Of a DNA stretch of 64,000 bases, positions 37,031 to 48,604 are shown piece after piece. The stretch is taken from contig NZ_OBEF01000012.1 of assembly GCF_900215375.1 (NCBI RefSeq), positions 83,276 through 147,275 on the forward strand, in the 5' to 3' direction. The position numbers and the translations under genes were made by a program. Every line of letters starts with the position of its first letter. The first letter of the stretch is position 1. The stretch is from Enterobacter sp. CC120223-11 (lineage in GTDB: Bacteria; Pseudomonadota; Gammaproteobacteria; Enterobacterales; Enterobacteriaceae). Below the pieces are notes generated by a model that saw only the letters and a list, made by a program, of their open reading frames with translations, made no database searches and was not told the origin of the DNA.

Positions 37031-37952
37031 GATTTTTACCCCACTGCTGGCGCGGCTCAAAGGTGGATTGGGCCTCTGCCAGCCGTTGCCACAGCGCGGC
37101 GGTTTTCTCATCCGCTTTTGGTGGCATCACGATTTTAATCACCGCGAACAGATCGCCGGTGTGCTGTTTGTTCACCAGGCCTTTGCCTTTAATGCGCAGC
37201 CGTTGCCCGGCCTGGCTGCCCGGCGGAATAGTCAGCAGAATGGAGTCTTTGAGCGTCGGTACCGTGACTTTCGCCCCCAGCGCGGCTTCCCACGGCGCAA
37301 GTGGCAGCACGATTTCCAGATTGTGGCCGACGATATCAAACAGCGGATGCGGCGCGATGCGGATGATAAGCCACAGGTCGCCCGCAGGCCCGCCGTTATC
37401 GCCCGGCGTGCCCTGGCCTTTCAGGCGAATGCGCTGCCCGTCGCCGACGCCTGCCGGAATTTTGACGTTGAGCGTTTTGGGGATTTCCTGTTCGACAATG
37501 CCAAACACGTTGTACACCGGCAGTTTATAGCTGATGGGGCGCGTGTGGGCTTCGAGCGTTTCCTCAAGGAACACGGCAACTTCAATTTCCACGTCGTGAC
37601 CACGCGCCGAATGACGCTGATGCGACTGCTGAGCGCGCTGGCCAAATATAGAAGAGAAGATGTCGTCGAAATCTTCCTGGCTGTAGCCCTGCTGCTGACC
37701 GCCGGAATGTGGCTGCTGGCGGAACTGCGGATCGTTGCGGTGCGCCCACATGGCATCGTACTCGGCGCGGCGCTGTTCATCGTTCAGTACTTCCCAGGCT
37801 TCAGCCACTTCTTTAAAGCGCGCTTCGGCATCGGGCTCTTTGCTGACGTCAGGGTGATATTTGCGGGCGAGGCGGCGGTAGGCGGTCTTGATGGTCTTGA
37901 GATCGTCCGTCGGCTTCACGCCCATGATGGCGTAATAATCCTTTAATTCCAT
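37023..37952 (-). CDS. cbpA: Curved-DNA-binding DnaJ-family co-chaperone
   Basis: The 309-residue protein begins [20 protein letters not shown] with a J-domain holding the HPD triad ([11 protein letters not shown]), followed by a Gly/Gln-rich linker ([18 protein letters not shown]) and two DnaJ C-terminal domains ([36 protein letters not shown]). It lacks the DnaJ zinc finger, as expected for CbpA. The start at 37952 matches E. coli; a longer frame upstream has no support. Co-transcribed with cbpM. Confidence 0.96.
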   Translation of the reverse strand: MELKDYYAIMGVKPTDDLKTIKTAYRRLARKYHPDVSKEPDAEARFKEVAEAWEVLNDEQRRAEYDAMWAHRNDPQFRQQPHSGGQQQGYSQEDFDDIFSSIFGQRAQQSHQRHSARGHDVEIEVAVFLEETLEAHTRPISYKLPVYNVFGIVEQEIPKTLNVKIPAGVGDGQRIRLKGQGTPGDNGGPAGDLWLIIRIAPHPLFDIVGHNLEIVLPLAPWEAALGAKVTVPTLKDSILLTIPPGSQAGQRLRIKGKGLVNKQHTGDLFAVIKIVMPPKADEKTAALWQRLAEAQSTFEPRQQWGKNHG

Positions 37953-38064
37953 GGCATTATCTCTTGTAAATGACACAAACAGAGCAGGTTCCCTGAAGAA
38001 CTTGACGTTGTAAGTGTAGGATACGCCTGTGGAAGGGGGAGGGGAAATGGGGGAGTACAAAAGT

Positions 38065-38117
38065 AAAAAACCAGCCCGTAGGCTGGTTTCTTTAAATTAG
38101 TGGTGCCCGGACTCGGA
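38065..38117 (-). repeat. Repeat of the tRNA-Phe tail and its terminator
   Basis: A 53-bp copy of 38229-38280, with one extra base and one mismatch. It contains the hairpin AACCAGCCCGTAGGCTGGTT and the last 17 bases of the tRNA gene (TGGTGCCCGGACTCGGA on the plus strand). The offset is about 164 bp. The DNA between (38118-38228) has several short hairpins (AACGCG/CGCGTT, CCCCGAAGGGG, CCGCTTTGCGG, ATCGAAC/GTTCGAT). The layout resembles the tail repeats downstream of tyrT in E. coli, or the mark of a lost integrated element. Confidence 0.85.
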
Positions 38118-38232
38118 CTAACGCCGAAGGAGTTTGAACAACGCGCTCGTCGCGTTGGCCCCGAAGGGGTGAGCCGCTTTGCGGCGAATCATCGAACCCG
38201 TTCGATGCAGAGTCCAAACGCCAAAAGCAAAA

Positions 38233-38252
38233 AACCAGCCCGTAGGCTGGTT
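38233..38252 (-). terminator. tRNA-Phe terminator
   Basis: AACCAGCCCGTAGGCTGGTT forms an eight-base stem with a four-base loop, followed on the minus strand by a run of T, 12 bases after the tRNA 3' end. An identical hairpin stands at 38069-38088. Confidence 0.85.
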
Positions 38253-38263
38253 TCTCTAAATAG

Positions 38264-38339
38264 TGGTGCCCGGACTCGGAATCGAACCAAGGACACGGGG
38301 ATTTTCAATCCCCTGCTCTACCGACTGAGCTATCCGGGC
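38264..38339 (-). tRNA. pheV: tRNA-Phe (anticodon GAA)
   Basis: A 76-base cloverleaf on the minus strand: acceptor GCCCGGA pairs with TCCGGGC, D-arm TAGCTCAGTCGGTAGAGC, anticodon loop GGGGATTGAAAATCCCC with GAA, T-arm TTGGTTCGATTCC and encoded CCA. It sits between yjdC and cbpA; E. coli has its pheU gene beside yjdC. The symbol pheV/pheU cannot be distinguished by sequence. Confidence 0.97.
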
Positions 38340-38349
38340 AACGGGGCGT

Positions 38350-38379
38350 ATTAAACCCTAATCGGGGGAAGCCCGTCAA
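38350..38379 (-). promoter_or_regulatory. tRNA-Phe promoter
   Basis: On the minus strand TTGACG (38379-38374) and TTTAAT (38355-38350) are separated by 18 bp and followed by a GC-rich discriminator ACGCCCCG, typical of stringently controlled stable-RNA promoters. Confidence 0.75.
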
Positions 38380-38464
38380 CCCAAATCACCGAAAACCGGC
38401 GCGTTTGCTTAAGTTTGCGGCAATTTGCGCAAATTGGCTGCTATTCGCGACGGTCAGCGTGAAA

Positions 38465-39040
38465 TCAGGTGAGTGCGCCACCTGAACGGCAACGGGCGAA
38501 GCGTAAAATATCCTCTGCCAGCCGCTGCGCGGTGTCGACGTCCTGCTGGCTGCGTTTGACCAGCAGGCGGCTCAGACAGCCCTCCAGCACCAGCTCCATT
38601 TGCCTTGCGACCATCGTCGGGTCATCCACTTCAAGCTTTGACAGCAGCTCATGAGTGAACTCATGCGCGGCACGTTTCTGCAGATCCGCGAGCTGGTGAA
38701 TCGGGTGCTCCGGGTCCGGGTAGAACGTACAGGCTGCGATAAACAGGCAGCCAGGGTAGCGGTTATTGCTGACGCATTCGGTCAGCGCGCCGTAGCGGGC
38801 CAGTATTTTTTGCTCGTGGCTCAGCTCCTCATTGAGGATCAGCTGGCGACGCCAGATATCGACTTGCTGGCTGAGATAGCGCAGCACGTCATACAGCAGC
38901 GCTTCTTTGTCGGGCCAGAAGCGCTTCAGGTCGTCGAGCGGCATGCAGGCCTCTTCGGCCACCATGTCCAGCGTTGTGTCGGCAATCCCTTTAATCTCAA
39001 GTAATTGCAGGGCTTTCCCCAATACGTCTTCGCGTTGCAC
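38465..39040 (-). CDS. yjdC: TetR/AcrR-family regulator YjdC
   Basis: A 191-residue regulator aligning with E. coli Yjd[21 protein letters not shown] with an N-terminal TetR helix-turn-helix, [40 protein letters not shown] and the tail [18 protein letters not shown]. Its ligand and targets are unknown. It lies 36 bp downstream of dsbD on the same strand and could be co-transcribed. Confidence 0.93.
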   Translation of the reverse strand: MQREDVLGKALQLLEIKGIADTTLDMVAEEACMPLDDLKRFWPDKEALLYDVLRYLSQQVDIWRRQLILNEELSHEQKILARYGALTECVSNNRYPGCLFIAACTFYPDPEHPIHQLADLQKRAAHEFTHELLSKLEVDDPTMVARQMELVLEGCLSRLLVKRSQQDVDTAQRLAEDILRFARCRSGGALT

Positions 39041-39076
39041 GGCTTTATCCTCCGTTTATCCCTTTAAAAGTGTCGT

Positions 39077-40801
39077 TTACCGGGCCAGTTTCTGCAAATG
39101 CGCATGAAACGCGGCGGCATCCATAAATCCGGCAACCCGCATGGCTGGGATCTCTTTACCTGCGGTATCAAAAAACAGAATGGTCGGCAGACCCGGAACG
39201 TGCAACTGTTTTAGCAGAGCAGCATCCTGGGCTGTGTTACGCGTCACGTCGGCCTGAAGCAAAACGCTGCCTTTTAACGCCTGCTGCACCTGCGGATCGC
39301 TAAAGGTGTATTTCTCAAACTCTTTACAGGCCACGCACCAGTCTGCGTAGAAATCGAGCATCACCGGTTTACCTTTGGCCGCGATGAGCGCCTGATTGAG
39401 TTCATCCACATTGCTGATGCGCGTGAAATTCAGGTGTGCCTGCTGCTGCGTTTGCGTGGTGCCAAATGCCCAGTCCTGCAACGGACGAGCGCTGATAAGC
39501 GCGGCGGCCAGCAGGATAATCTGCATCATCCGCAGCCAGGGTTTGCTCGCCGAAAGGCTGGTGATAAAGGCCCAGCCGAAGAAGGCGACGCCGAGCATCG
39601 ACCACAGGCGTAAGCCCCAGACGTCACCGATGATGCGTTCCAGTAAGAATACGGGGAGCGCCAGAATGACAAACCCGAAGGCAATTTTGACCTGCGCCAT
39701 CCACGGGCCGCTTTTCGGCAGCAGGCGGTTGCCAAAGACGGTGACCAAAATCAGCGGCAGGCCCATACCGAGTGCGTACAAATAGAGCGTGCCGCCCCCG
39801 AGCCACAGGTTACCGCTCTGGGCGATGTATAGCAGAATGGCGCTCAGCGGCGCGGTAGTGCAGGGCGAGCAAATCAGCCCGGCGATGGCACCCATGGCGA
39901 ACACGCCGCCTGCGGAGCCGCCTTGCTGACGATTACTCATCAGCGTCAGGCGGGTTTGCAGCGATGACGGTAGCTGCAGGCTGAACAGGCCAAACATGGA
40001 GAGCGCCAGCAGAATAAAGACCGCAGAGAGGCCAATCAGCACGTAAGGGTGCTGGAGCGCTGCCTGGAACTTCATACCTGCCGCAGCGACCACGAGGCCC
40101 AGTGTCGTGTAGGTCAGTGCCATACCCTGAACGTAGATAAATGCCAACAGCAGCGCGCGCCCTGTAGACAGGCGCTTTTGGCCGCCGAGGACAATGCCGG
40201 AGATGAGTGGGTACATCGGCAGCACGCAGGGCGTGAAGGCGATGCCGATACCGATCAGCAGCGCCCAGAGAGCGGAGAAGGGGAGTTCGGTGTTGGTTTC
40301 TCCCCTCACCCCGGCCCTCTCCCCAGAGGGGAGAGGGGGAACAGCAGGTGATGCTTCGGTGGACTGAGGGGAAGCCGTCACCGCGCTCAGCGGCACCACT
40401 TTGGTTTCAGGCGGGTAGCAGAAACCGGCCTCGGCGCAGCCCTGATAGGTCACCGTCAGCGTGGCGCCTTTACTGGCCTGTTCAACCGTGAGGGGCAGCG
40501 TCAGCTGATGGCGATAAATTTCGCTTTTGCCAAAGAATTCATCTTCATGCCATTCGCCTTTTGGCATCAATAATGGCGACACGGAAGCCTGAGCGGGAGT
40601 GATGCTCACCTGCTTACGATACAGGTAGTAGCCATCTTTTATCTGCCAGCTCAGATTCAGGTCGTGCGCGTTCTGCTGAAAATCGAAGGCGAAAGCCTGG
40701 TCGGCAGAAATAAAGTTTGAGCGGCCGGGGGCGTCAAACAACCCGGCGAAGGCCGATGTGCTGCACAGCAGCAGGATCAGCGTAAGGATGCGTTGAGCCA
40801 T
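39077..40801 (-). CDS. dsbD: Thiol:disulfide interchange protein DsbD with an inserted palindrome
   Basis: A 574-residue protein matching E. coli DsbD: signal peptide [19 protein letters not shown]; periplasmic alpha domain with [13 protein letters not shown]; eight-helix beta domain with [14 protein letters not shown] and [17 protein letters not shown]; and a C-terminal thioredoxin domain with [14 protein letters not shown]. It passes electrons from cytoplasmic thioredoxin to DsbC, DsbG and CcmG. The linker between alpha and beta domains contains about 14 extra residues ([15 protein letters not shown]) encoded by a CCCTCTCCCC palindrome; the frame is kept and all redox cysteines are present, so function is probably retained. 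Overlaps cutA by 25 bases. Confidence 0.96.
   Translation of the reverse strand: MAQRILTLILLLCSTSAFAGLFDAPGRSNFISADQAFAFDFQQNAHDLNLSWQIKDGYYLYRKQVSITPAQASVSPLLMPKGEWHEDEFFGKSEIYRHQLTLPLTVEQASKGATLTVTYQGCAEAGFCYPPETKVVPLSAVTASPQSTEASPAVPPLPSGERAGVRGETNTELPFSALWALLIGIGIAFTPCVLPMYPLISGIVLGGQKRLSTGRALLLAFIYVQGMALTYTTLGLVVAAAGMKFQAALQHPYVLIGLSAVFILLALSMFGLFSLQLPSSLQTRLTLMSNRQQGGSAGGVFAMGAIAGLICSPCTTAPLSAILLYIAQSGNLWLGGGTLYLYALGMGLPLILVTVFGNRLLPKSGPWMAQVKIAFGFVILALPVFLLERIIGDVWGLRLWSMLGVAFFGWAFITSLSASKPWLRMMQIILLAAALISARPLQDWAFGTTQTQQQAHLNFTRISNVDELNQALIAAKGKPVMLDFYADWCVACKEFEKYTFSDPQVQQALKGSVLLQADVTRNTAQDAALLKQLHVPGLPTILFFDTAGKEIPAMRVAGFMDAAAFHAHLQKLAR
40300..40341. repeat. CCCTCTCCC palindrome inside dsbD
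   Basis: CCCCTCACCCCGGCCCTCTC then CCCAGAGGGGAGAGGGGGA is the same palindrome found between genes elsewhere in the window, here translated as part of the DsbD linker. Its length keeps the reading frame. Confidence 0.9.
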
Positions 40802-41100
40802 GAGAGGTAATCGTTGTCTCCGTGAGAAACGGGTAAAACCAGCAGTTCCGGGGTCTGATACGGGTGGTGAGCCTTCAGGCAGTCCAGCAGCGTCTGCTGA
40901 TGAGCGGTGTCAGATTTCAGCAGCATCTGCACTTCATACTCCTGCTCCAGCTTGCCTTCCCAGTAATAGAGAGAGGTCGCGCCGGGCAGCAGCGTCACGC
41001 AGGCGGCGAGTTTCTCTGCCAGCACTTTGGCCGCTAAATCCTGGGCAGTGGCTTCGTCCGGGGCGGTACAGAGAACAACAACGGCTTCTGGCTGGGTCAT
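40777..41100 (-). CDS. cutA: Divalent-cation tolerance protein CutA
   Basis: A 107-residue trimeric signalling-like protein: [60 protein letters not shown] and [20 protein letters not shown], all conserved with E. coli CutA. The start at 41100 has GAGG eight bases upstream; an upstream ATG ten codons earlier is weaker. Mutants in E. coli have altered copper tolerance, but the primary function is unclear. Cotranscribed with dsbD. Confidence 0.93.
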   Translation of the reverse strand: MTQPEAVVVLCTAPDEATAQDLAAKVLAEKLAACVTLLPGATSLYYWEGKLEQEYEVQMLLKSDTAHQQTLLDCLKAHHPYQTPELLVLPVSHGDNDYLSWLNASLR

Positions 41101-41164
41101 CGGCAACCTCGTATCGGCGAAAAAAGGCACTATAGCACGATGCGGGGAGGAGACATGAACGACG

Positions 41165-41183
41165 CGGGCCGCTGAGCGGCCCG
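41165..41183 (-). terminator. dcuA terminator
   Basis: CGGGCCGCTGAGCGGCCCG forms a seven- to eight-base GC-rich stem just after the dcuA stop. Confidence 0.65.
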
Positions 41184-41196
41184 ACTTTAAGTAATT

Positions 41197-42498
41197 TTAC
41201 AGAATAAAACTGCCGAGCAGGAAACCGAAGCAGACTGAGAAAATCACGCCCATGGTGCCTGGAATGAAGAACGGATGGTTAAACACAAAGCGGCCAATGC
41301 GCGTGGTGCCGGTGTCGTCCATCTGCACCGCCGCAACCAGCGTCGGGTAGGTCGGCAGAATAAACAGGCCCGATACGGCAGCAAACGAAGCCACGGCGGT
41401 CAGCGGGGAGACGTTCAGCGCCAGCGCCATTGGCATAAGGGCTTTCGCCGTTGCCGCCTGGGAGTAGAGCAGGGCGGAGGCGAAGAAGAAGATCACCGCC
41501 AGCAGCCACGGATGGCCCTGAATCACGCTGCCCGCCGTCTCTTTGATCCAGTCGATATTGTGGGAAACGAAAGTGTCGCCGAGCCAGGCCACGCCGAGAA
41601 TACAGATACAGGCGCTCATCCCGGCCTTAAAGGTGCTGGAGCTCAGAATGCTGTCGGTTTCGACCTTGCAGATAATCGTCGTCAGGGTGGCAACGCTCAG
41701 CATGATGATCAGAATCGCGTTGGTGGTGTTCATCAGCGGTTTGGCGACCAGACCGAGGCTGGGGCTGTTAATGATGGCATAGGCCACCACGCACACCACG
41801 CCCAGCAGGAACAGAAACACCGACAGTTTTGCTTTCGGTTTGATCTCCATCTGGCGTTCACCGCGCAGCTCAATCAGCCCTTCTTCCAGACGCTTCAGGT
41901 ACACCGGATCGTCAGAGAGCTTTGAGTTAAACAGCATTGTGACGAGGAAGGACATCAGCAGCACCGCCATCAGCGTGGATGGAATCACTACCGAAAGCAG
42001 ATGAATGTAGCTGACGCCGTGGCCTTCCATAACGGAGGACATATACACCACGGCAGCGGAAATCGGGGAAGCGGTAATCGCAATCTGCGCGGAGACAACG
42101 GCGGTGGAGAGCGGACGGCAAGGTTTGACGCCTTGCTCTTTCGCCACTTCAGCGATAACCGGCAGCGTGGCCAGCGAGATGTTGCCGGTACCCGCAAAAA
42201 TGGTCAGGAAGTAGGTAACGATCGGGGCCAGAATGGTGATGTATTTCGGGTTACGGCGCAGCAGCTTTTCCGTTTGGTTGACCAGGTAGTCAAGACCACC
42301 GGCGATCTGCATCGCGGAGATCGCCGCAATCACTGCCATGATGATGGAGATGACGTCGAATGGAATTTTGCCAGGCTCCACGCCAATCGCGGCAAGAACC
42401 AGTACGCCCAGGCCACCCGCATAGCCTATACCAATTCCTCCCAGCCTGGCGCCAAGAAAGATCGCCGCTAATACAATGATAAGTTCGATGACTATCAT
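41197..42498 (-). CDS. dcuA: Anaerobic C4-dicarboxylate transporter DcuA
   Basis: A 433-residue inner-membrane antiporter, exact family length, opening MIVIELIIVLAAIFLGARLG and carrying FLTIFAGTGNISLATLPVIA and the C-terminal FFIPGTMGVIFSVCFGFLLG. It exchanges succinate for fumarate, malate or aspartate. It lies downstream of aspA, as in E. coli, with a strong terminator between them, so read-through or its own promoter must serve it. Confidence 0.96.
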   Translation of the reverse strand: MIVIELIIVLAAIFLGARLGGIGIGYAGGLGVLVLAAIGVEPGKIPFDVISIIMAVIAAISAMQIAGGLDYLVNQTEKLLRRNPKYITILAPIVTYFLTIFAGTGNISLATLPVIAEVAKEQGVKPCRPLSTAVVSAQIAITASPISAAVVYMSSVMEGHGVSYIHLLSVVIPSTLMAVLLMSFLVTMLFNSKLSDDPVYLKRLEEGLIELRGERQMEIKPKAKLSVFLFLLGVVCVVAYAIINSPSLGLVAKPLMNTTNAILIIMLSVATLTTIICKVETDSILSSSTFKAGMSACICILGVAWLGDTFVSHNIDWIKETAGSVIQGHPWLLAVIFFFASALLYSQAATAKALMPMALALNVSPLTAVASFAAVSGLFILPTYPTLVAAVQMDDTGTTRIGRFVFNHPFFIPGTMGVIFSVCFGFLLGSFIL

Positions 42499-42567
42499 GA
42501 TCGCTTCCCTTGATTGTTAGATGTTGGATACTTAAATGTTATTTTTTTGATGTTCCAGAAAAGAAAA

Positions 42568-42591
42568 AAGGCACGTCAGCCGACGTGCCTT
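42568..42591 (-). terminator. aspA terminator
   Basis: AAGGCACGTCAGCCGACGTG continuing CCTT forms a ten-base stem; on the minus strand it is followed by a T-run, giving a canonical intrinsic terminator between aspA and dcuA. Confidence 0.85.
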
Positions 42592-42612
42592 GCCTGATTT
42601 TAACCTGAATTA

Positions 42613-44049
42613 TTACTGTTCGCTTTCATCGGTAAAACGCTTAGCTTTGTAGGCCGGGTGCATCAGGTTCTGTGGCGAGAAGATATCATCCAGCTCTGCT
42701 TCGGTCAGCAGGCCGCGCTCCAGCACTACTTCACGCACGCTCTTGCCGGTTTCCGCACAAATTTTGCCGACGATATCGCCGTTGTGGTGGCCAATGAACG
42801 GGTTGAGGTAGGTGACGATGCCGATGGAGTTGTAGACATAGCTCTCACACACTTCTTTGTTGGCGGTCACGCCGTTGATGCATTTTTCCAGCAGGTTGTA
42901 GCAGGCGTTGGTCAGGATGTGGATGGATTCAAACATCGCCTGGCCAATCACTGGCTCCATCACGTTCAGCTGCAGCTGACCCGCTTCGGAGGCCATGGTG
43001 ACGGTCGTATCGTTGCCGATAACCTTGAAGCACACCTGGTTGACGACTTCCGGTACAACCGGGTTCACCTTGGCTGGCATGATAGAAGAACCCGCCTGCA
43101 GCTCCGGCAGGTTGATTTCGTTCAGGCCAGCGCGCGGGCCGGAAGAGAGCAGGCGCAGGTCGTTACAGATTTTCGACAGCTTCACCGCCAGGCGCTTCAG
43201 GGCACTGTGAACCATCACATACGCGCCGCAGTCGGAGGTGGCTTCGATCAGGTCTTCGGCAGGCACCACCGGCATGTTGGAGACTTCCGCCAGCTTCTGT
43301 ACCGCCAGTTGCTGATAGCCGTCCGGGGTATTCAGGCGAGTACCGATGGCCGTCGCGCCGAGGTTCACTTCCAGCAGCAGTTCAGAGGTGCGCAGCAGGT
43401 TTTTCGTCTCTTCGTTCAGCAGCACGTTGAAGGCATGGAATTCCTGACCGAGGGTCATTGGCACCGCGTCCTGCAGCTGGGTGCGGCCCATCTTCAGGAT
43501 GTCCTGGAATTCGACCGCTTTGCGCTGGAAGCCGTCGCCTAACTGATTGATGGCATCAATCAGTTTTACCACGGAAGCGTATACCGCGATGCGGAAACCG
43601 GTTGGGTAGGCGTCGTTGGTGGACTGGCATTTGTTGACGTGATCGTTCGGGTTCAGATACTGATATTCACCCTTCTGATGGCCCATCAGCTCGAGGCCAA
43701 TATTGGCCAGCACTTCGTTGGTGTTCATGTTCACGGAGGTGCCCGCGCCGCCCTGATAGACGTCAACCGGGAACTGATCCATGCATTTGCCGTTATTCAG
43801 GACTTCATCACATGCGGCGATAATGGCGTTAGCGACACCTTTTGGAATGGTGTGCAGCTCTTTGTTCGCCATCGCAGCGGCCTTCTTCACCATCACCATC
43901 CCGCGAACGAATTCCGGAATGTCGCTGATTTTGCTGTTGCTGATGTAGAAGTTTTCAATCGCTCTCAGAGTGTGGACACCGTAATACGCGTCCGCTGGAA
44001 CTTCCCTGGTACCCAACAAGTCTTCTTCGATACGAATGTTGTTTAACAT
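42613..44049 (-). CDS. aspA: Aspartate ammonia-lyase
   Basis: A 478-residue fumarase/aspartase-superfamily enzyme. Conserved regions include [18 protein letters not shown], the flexible active-site loop [20 protein letters not shown] and [20 protein letters not shown]. It converts aspartate to fumarate and ammonia, feeding fumarate reductase under anaerobiosis. The start at 44049 gives [20 protein letters not shown]; the longer frame is not supported. A CRP-type site lies 187 bp upstream. Confidence 0.97.
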   Translation of the reverse strand: MLNNIRIEEDLLGTREVPADAYYGVHTLRAIENFYISNSKISDIPEFVRGMVMVKKAAAMANKELHTIPKGVANAIIAACDEVLNNGKCMDQFPVDVYQGGAGTSVNMNTNEVLANIGLELMGHQKGEYQYLNPNDHVNKCQSTNDAYPTGFRIAVYASVVKLIDAINQLGDGFQRKAVEFQDILKMGRTQLQDAVPMTLGQEFHAFNVLLNEETKNLLRTSELLLEVNLGATAIGTRLNTPDGYQQLAVQKLAEVSNMPVVPAEDLIEATSDCGAYVMVHSALKRLAVKLSKICNDLRLLSSGPRAGLNEINLPELQAGSSIMPAKVNPVVPEVVNQVCFKVIGNDTTVTMASEAGQLQLNVMEPVIGQAMFESIHILTNACYNLLEKCINGVTANKEVCESYVYNSIGIVTYLNPFIGHHNGDIVGKICAETGKSVREVVLERGLLTEAELDDIFSPQNLMHPAYKAKRFTDESEQ

Positions 44050-44235
44050 GTGAACCTTCTTGATTAATCTGCCAATGATTTCACCGTACACACAGGATGA
44101 GTAAGGTCATGTGTGTTTTTTGACCGACGATAATTTCCTTAATCGGCCCGATGCCCACGATCATATGCTGATCATAGCGAATTGCCGTAATCTGGATCAC
44201 TTAAAATGTGCCCACAGGAATTAGATTTATTAATC

Positions 44236-44251
44236 TGTGAAATGAATCACC
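44236..44251. promoter_or_regulatory. CRP-type site between aspA and fxsA
   Basis: TGTGAAATGAATCACC has both CRP half-sites with six-base spacing (nine of ten consensus bases). E. coli aspA is activated by cAMP-CRP; the site could serve aspA or the divergent fxsA. Confidence 0.6.
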
Positions 44252-44384
44252 GCAAAAACCGTGCGGGAAAAAAGCGTGATGTGGTGGATTGAAAACGGTG
44301 AAATAGCCTCCATCTCCTGAACACGCGAATCGCAAACTCATTCAAACCGTCGCCACGAGCGGCGGTTTTCAACAGGAGAAACCA

Positions 44385-44861
44385 GTGCGCTGGATACCGC
44401 TCATTGCCATCTTTTTATACGTTTACATCGAGATCTCGATTTTTATTCAGGTTGCGCACGTGCTGGGCGTCTTCCTGACGCTGATGCTGGTGATTTTCAC
44501 CTCGGTAATCGGGATGTCGCTGATTCGTAATCAGGGCTTCAAAAACTTCCTGCTGATGCAGCAGAAAATGCAGGCGGGTGAAAGCCCGGCGGCAGAGATG
44601 ATTAAGAGCGTGTCGCTGATTATTTCCGGCCTGCTGCTGGTGATCCCAGGCTTCTTCACCGATTTCCTCGGCCTGCTTCTGCTGTTGCCGCCGGTGCAAA
44701 AGCACCTGACGCTGAAGCTGATGCCGCACCTGCGCTTTGCGCGCACGCCGGGCGGTGGTTTCACCTCGCCTGATGTCGGCGGCGATACCTTTGAAGGGGA
44801 GTATCAGCGTAAGGATGAACGGCCTGAGCGTTTAGAAGATAAAGACAATCGTCACGATTAA
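44385..44861 (+). CDS. fxsA: Membrane protein FxsA
   Basis: A 158-residue inner-membrane protein starting at GTG 44385 after AACAGGAGAAACCA. It matches E. coli FxsA (RWIPLIAIFLYVYIEISIFI; GMSLIRNQGFKNFLLMQQKM; GFFTDFLGLLLLLPPVQKHL), with a hydrophilic C-terminal tail. Overproduction in E. coli relieves F-plasmid exclusion of phage T7. Its normal role is unknown. Confidence 0.94.
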   Translation: MRWIPLIAIFLYVYIEISIFIQVAHVLGVFLTLMLVIFTSVIGMSLIRNQGFKNFLLMQQKMQAGESPAAEMIKSVSLIISGLLLVIPGFFTDFLGLLLLLPPVQKHLTLKLMPHLRFARTPGGGFTSPDVGGDTFEGEYQRKDERPERLEDKDNRHD

Positions 44862-44867
44862 TCTTGC

Positions 44868-44895
44868 AGCCCGGTGGCGCTCCGCTTGCCGGGCC
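44868..44895. repeat. REP-type hairpin after fxsA
   Basis: AGCCCGGTGGCGCTCCGCTT GCCGGGC-type palindrome directly between the convergent fxsA and yjeH genes; a plausible bidirectional terminator or REP unit. Confidence 0.7.
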
Positions 44896-44934
44896 CGTGA
44901 AGTTATGCGGTCATTTATAGGCCGCATCCGACCA

Positions 44935-46173
44935 TCAGCTGTTCTTCCGCTCAGGCAAAAATAGCCACAGTGCTGCCAGCATCACGATGGCATACAGGCT
45001 TTTCACTCCGATCATTGCCAACAGCAACAGGCACAATATTCCGCCCACTATCGCCAGCGCCCTGAAGCGACCTTTTAGTAACCGGCAGCCCGCCAGCATG
45101 CACAGCAGATAGATCATAATGAAAATGCCGTTGGCGTAGATGATGAGCGCCTCGAGATTGATATTCAGTGCATAAATACAGAGCGTGCTCAGTACGCAGC
45201 AGCCGAGTACCGCATTCAGCGCGTTGAGCGGAATCTGTCTGCCCGTGAGCTGAGCCAGACGACCGTGCGGACGATACTGCGCCTGGGACCACACCAGGCG
45301 GGCGAAGCTTTGAATATAGATATTAAGGCTCGCGAAGCAGGCCAGAAAGCCCACCACGCTTGCCGCCCACAGCGCCTTCACGCCAAACAGCATCACGACG
45401 ATTTCAGGCAGCGACGCCGCTGCGGCTTTCTCTGCGCCGAAGGCGTGGAAATGCAGCACCAGCACGGTACAGGCCCAATACACTGCCCCGGCAAGCATCA
45501 GGCCAATCATAAGGGCACGCGGAAAGTCGCGCTCCGGCTGTTTAAACTCAGAGGCCATGTGTGCGAAGGCTTCCAGCCCGACGAAACACCAGAACATCAC
45601 CGACAGCGCGGCGAAAAGCTGTGAGCTGTCAACCTCTGCGACCGGCGGGAAAGGGATCGCCGAAAGGGTGATGCCGCCGGCCCACCAAAGCACGACGATC
45701 AGCCCGACGATAAGAAGAGCGACAAGGGTTTGCAGGTTGGCGCTGGTGCTGGCGCCGCGAGAGCCAACCCACCAGACGATTGCCAGCGTGCCGAGCTCTG
45801 CCAGCAGCAACTGCTCGTCGTGCCAGCCAAACAGCGCCTGAGTGAACCCGGTGGCAATATGCAGCGCCGCAGGCAAACCCACCGGGATCACCGAGAGAAA
45901 CAGCCAGCCGGTGACGCGTTCCAGGCGAGGGCCAAACGCCATGCCGACGAAATGCGCCACGCCGCCCGCGCTCGGATAATGGCGGCCCAGCAGCGCAAAG
46001 ACGATGGCTATCGGGAACACCAGAAGAATCAGTACGGGCCATGCCCACAGGCTGTTGTCGCCCGCGACCAGCGCGGCCAGCGCCGGAACCGCAAAAACGC
46101 CGGTGCCCAGCAGCGAGGTGGACAATAAACCTACCCCCTGCGCCAGCCCCAGCTCCTGTTTTAAACCGCTCAT
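44935..46173 (-). CDS. yjeH: Amino-acid efflux transporter YjeH
   Basis: A 412-residue APC-superfamily transporter with about eleven to twelve helices, matching E. coli YjeH: MSGLKQELGLAQGVGLLSTS, GGVAHFVGMAFGPRLERVTG and MFWCFVGLEAFAHMASEFKQ. In E. coli it exports methionine and branched-chain amino acids. The start at 46173 is chosen by homology; a Met ten codons earlier lies in frame. Confidence 0.94.
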   Translation of the reverse strand: MSGLKQELGLAQGVGLLSTSLLGTGVFAVPALAALVAGDNSLWAWPVLILLVFPIAIVFALLGRHYPSAGGVAHFVGMAFGPRLERVTGWLFLSVIPVGLPAALHIATGFTQALFGWHDEQLLLAELGTLAIVWWVGSRGASTSANLQTLVALLIVGLIVVLWWAGGITLSAIPFPPVAEVDSSQLFAALSVMFWCFVGLEAFAHMASEFKQPERDFPRALMIGLMLAGAVYWACTVLVLHFHAFGAEKAAAASLPEIVVMLFGVKALWAASVVGFLACFASLNIYIQSFARLVWSQAQYRPHGRLAQLTGRQIPLNALNAVLGCCVLSTLCIYALNINLEALIIYANGIFIMIYLLCMLAGCRLLKGRFRALAIVGGILCLLLLAMIGVKSLYAIVMLAALWLFLPERKNS

Positions 46174-46272
46174 CGCCTCACCCTGTTGCACAAAAGCGAT
46201 CATCGTAGCATTGATGTTGTTGGCGACCTTTTGTGACGAATGCCCATTTCAAAATTTTTTTTGATTTTGCCC

Positions 46273-46301
46273 CTTGAAGGGGTTTGCCCCCACCCCCATC
46301 T
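46273..46301 (+). promoter_or_regulatory. Heat-shock (sigma-32) promoter of groSL
   Basis: CCCCTTGAAGGGG supplies the -35 CTTGAA (46273-46278) and CCCCATCT the -10 (46294-46301), 15 bp apart, followed by CTCTGGTCAC exactly as in the E. coli groE promoter. No CIRCE element is present. Confidence 0.88.
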
Positions 46302-46314
46302 CTCTGGTCACTAG

Positions 46315-46674
<360 letters not shown>

Positions 46675-46690
46675 TCCATTCGCACACTGA

Positions 46691-48358
<1,668 letters not shown>

Positions 48359-48481
48359 TTTCCCGTCATCCTTCAGGCTGCAGTCGCGTTGGATGCGTTC
48401 GCTCACCCCAGTCACTTACTTGAGTAAGCTCCTGGGGATTCACGAACTTTCCGCCTTCCTGCAACCAGAATGATTTAGGGA
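48359..48481. repeat. ERIC element downstream of groL
   Basis: A full-length ERIC of about 123 bp with the consensus core CTCACCCCAGTCACTTACTT and GTAAGCTCCTGGGGATTCAC, starting CCCGTCATCCTTCAGG and ending TGATTTAGGG. It starts on the base after the groL TAA and is therefore part of the groE mRNA. Confidence 0.93.
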
Positions 48482-48497
48482 AACGTTATGTATTAAT

Positions 48498-48530
48498 AAA
48501 CCCCTGTGGCAGAACATGCCACGGGGGTTT
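48498..48530 (+). terminator. groSL terminator
   Basis: AAACCCCTGTGGCAGAACAT then GCCACGGGGGTTTTT: a strong stem and T-run, after the ERIC element. Confidence 0.88.
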
Positions 48531-48604
48531 TTCTTTTGGTCATCTTTTTAGTATAACGTTCAAACGGACAAGTCGTGTCCAGCCCATTAATAACGAGGAA
48601 TAAC

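Noticed and set aside
38065..38340. Prophage or genomic island at tRNA-Phe
   Set aside because: Only 164 bp separates the two tail copies and no integrase or phage genes are present. At most a scar remains.
42658..43542. 294-codon plus-strand frame antisense to aspA
   Set aside because: aspA is certain on the minus strand. The antisense product has no coherent motifs.
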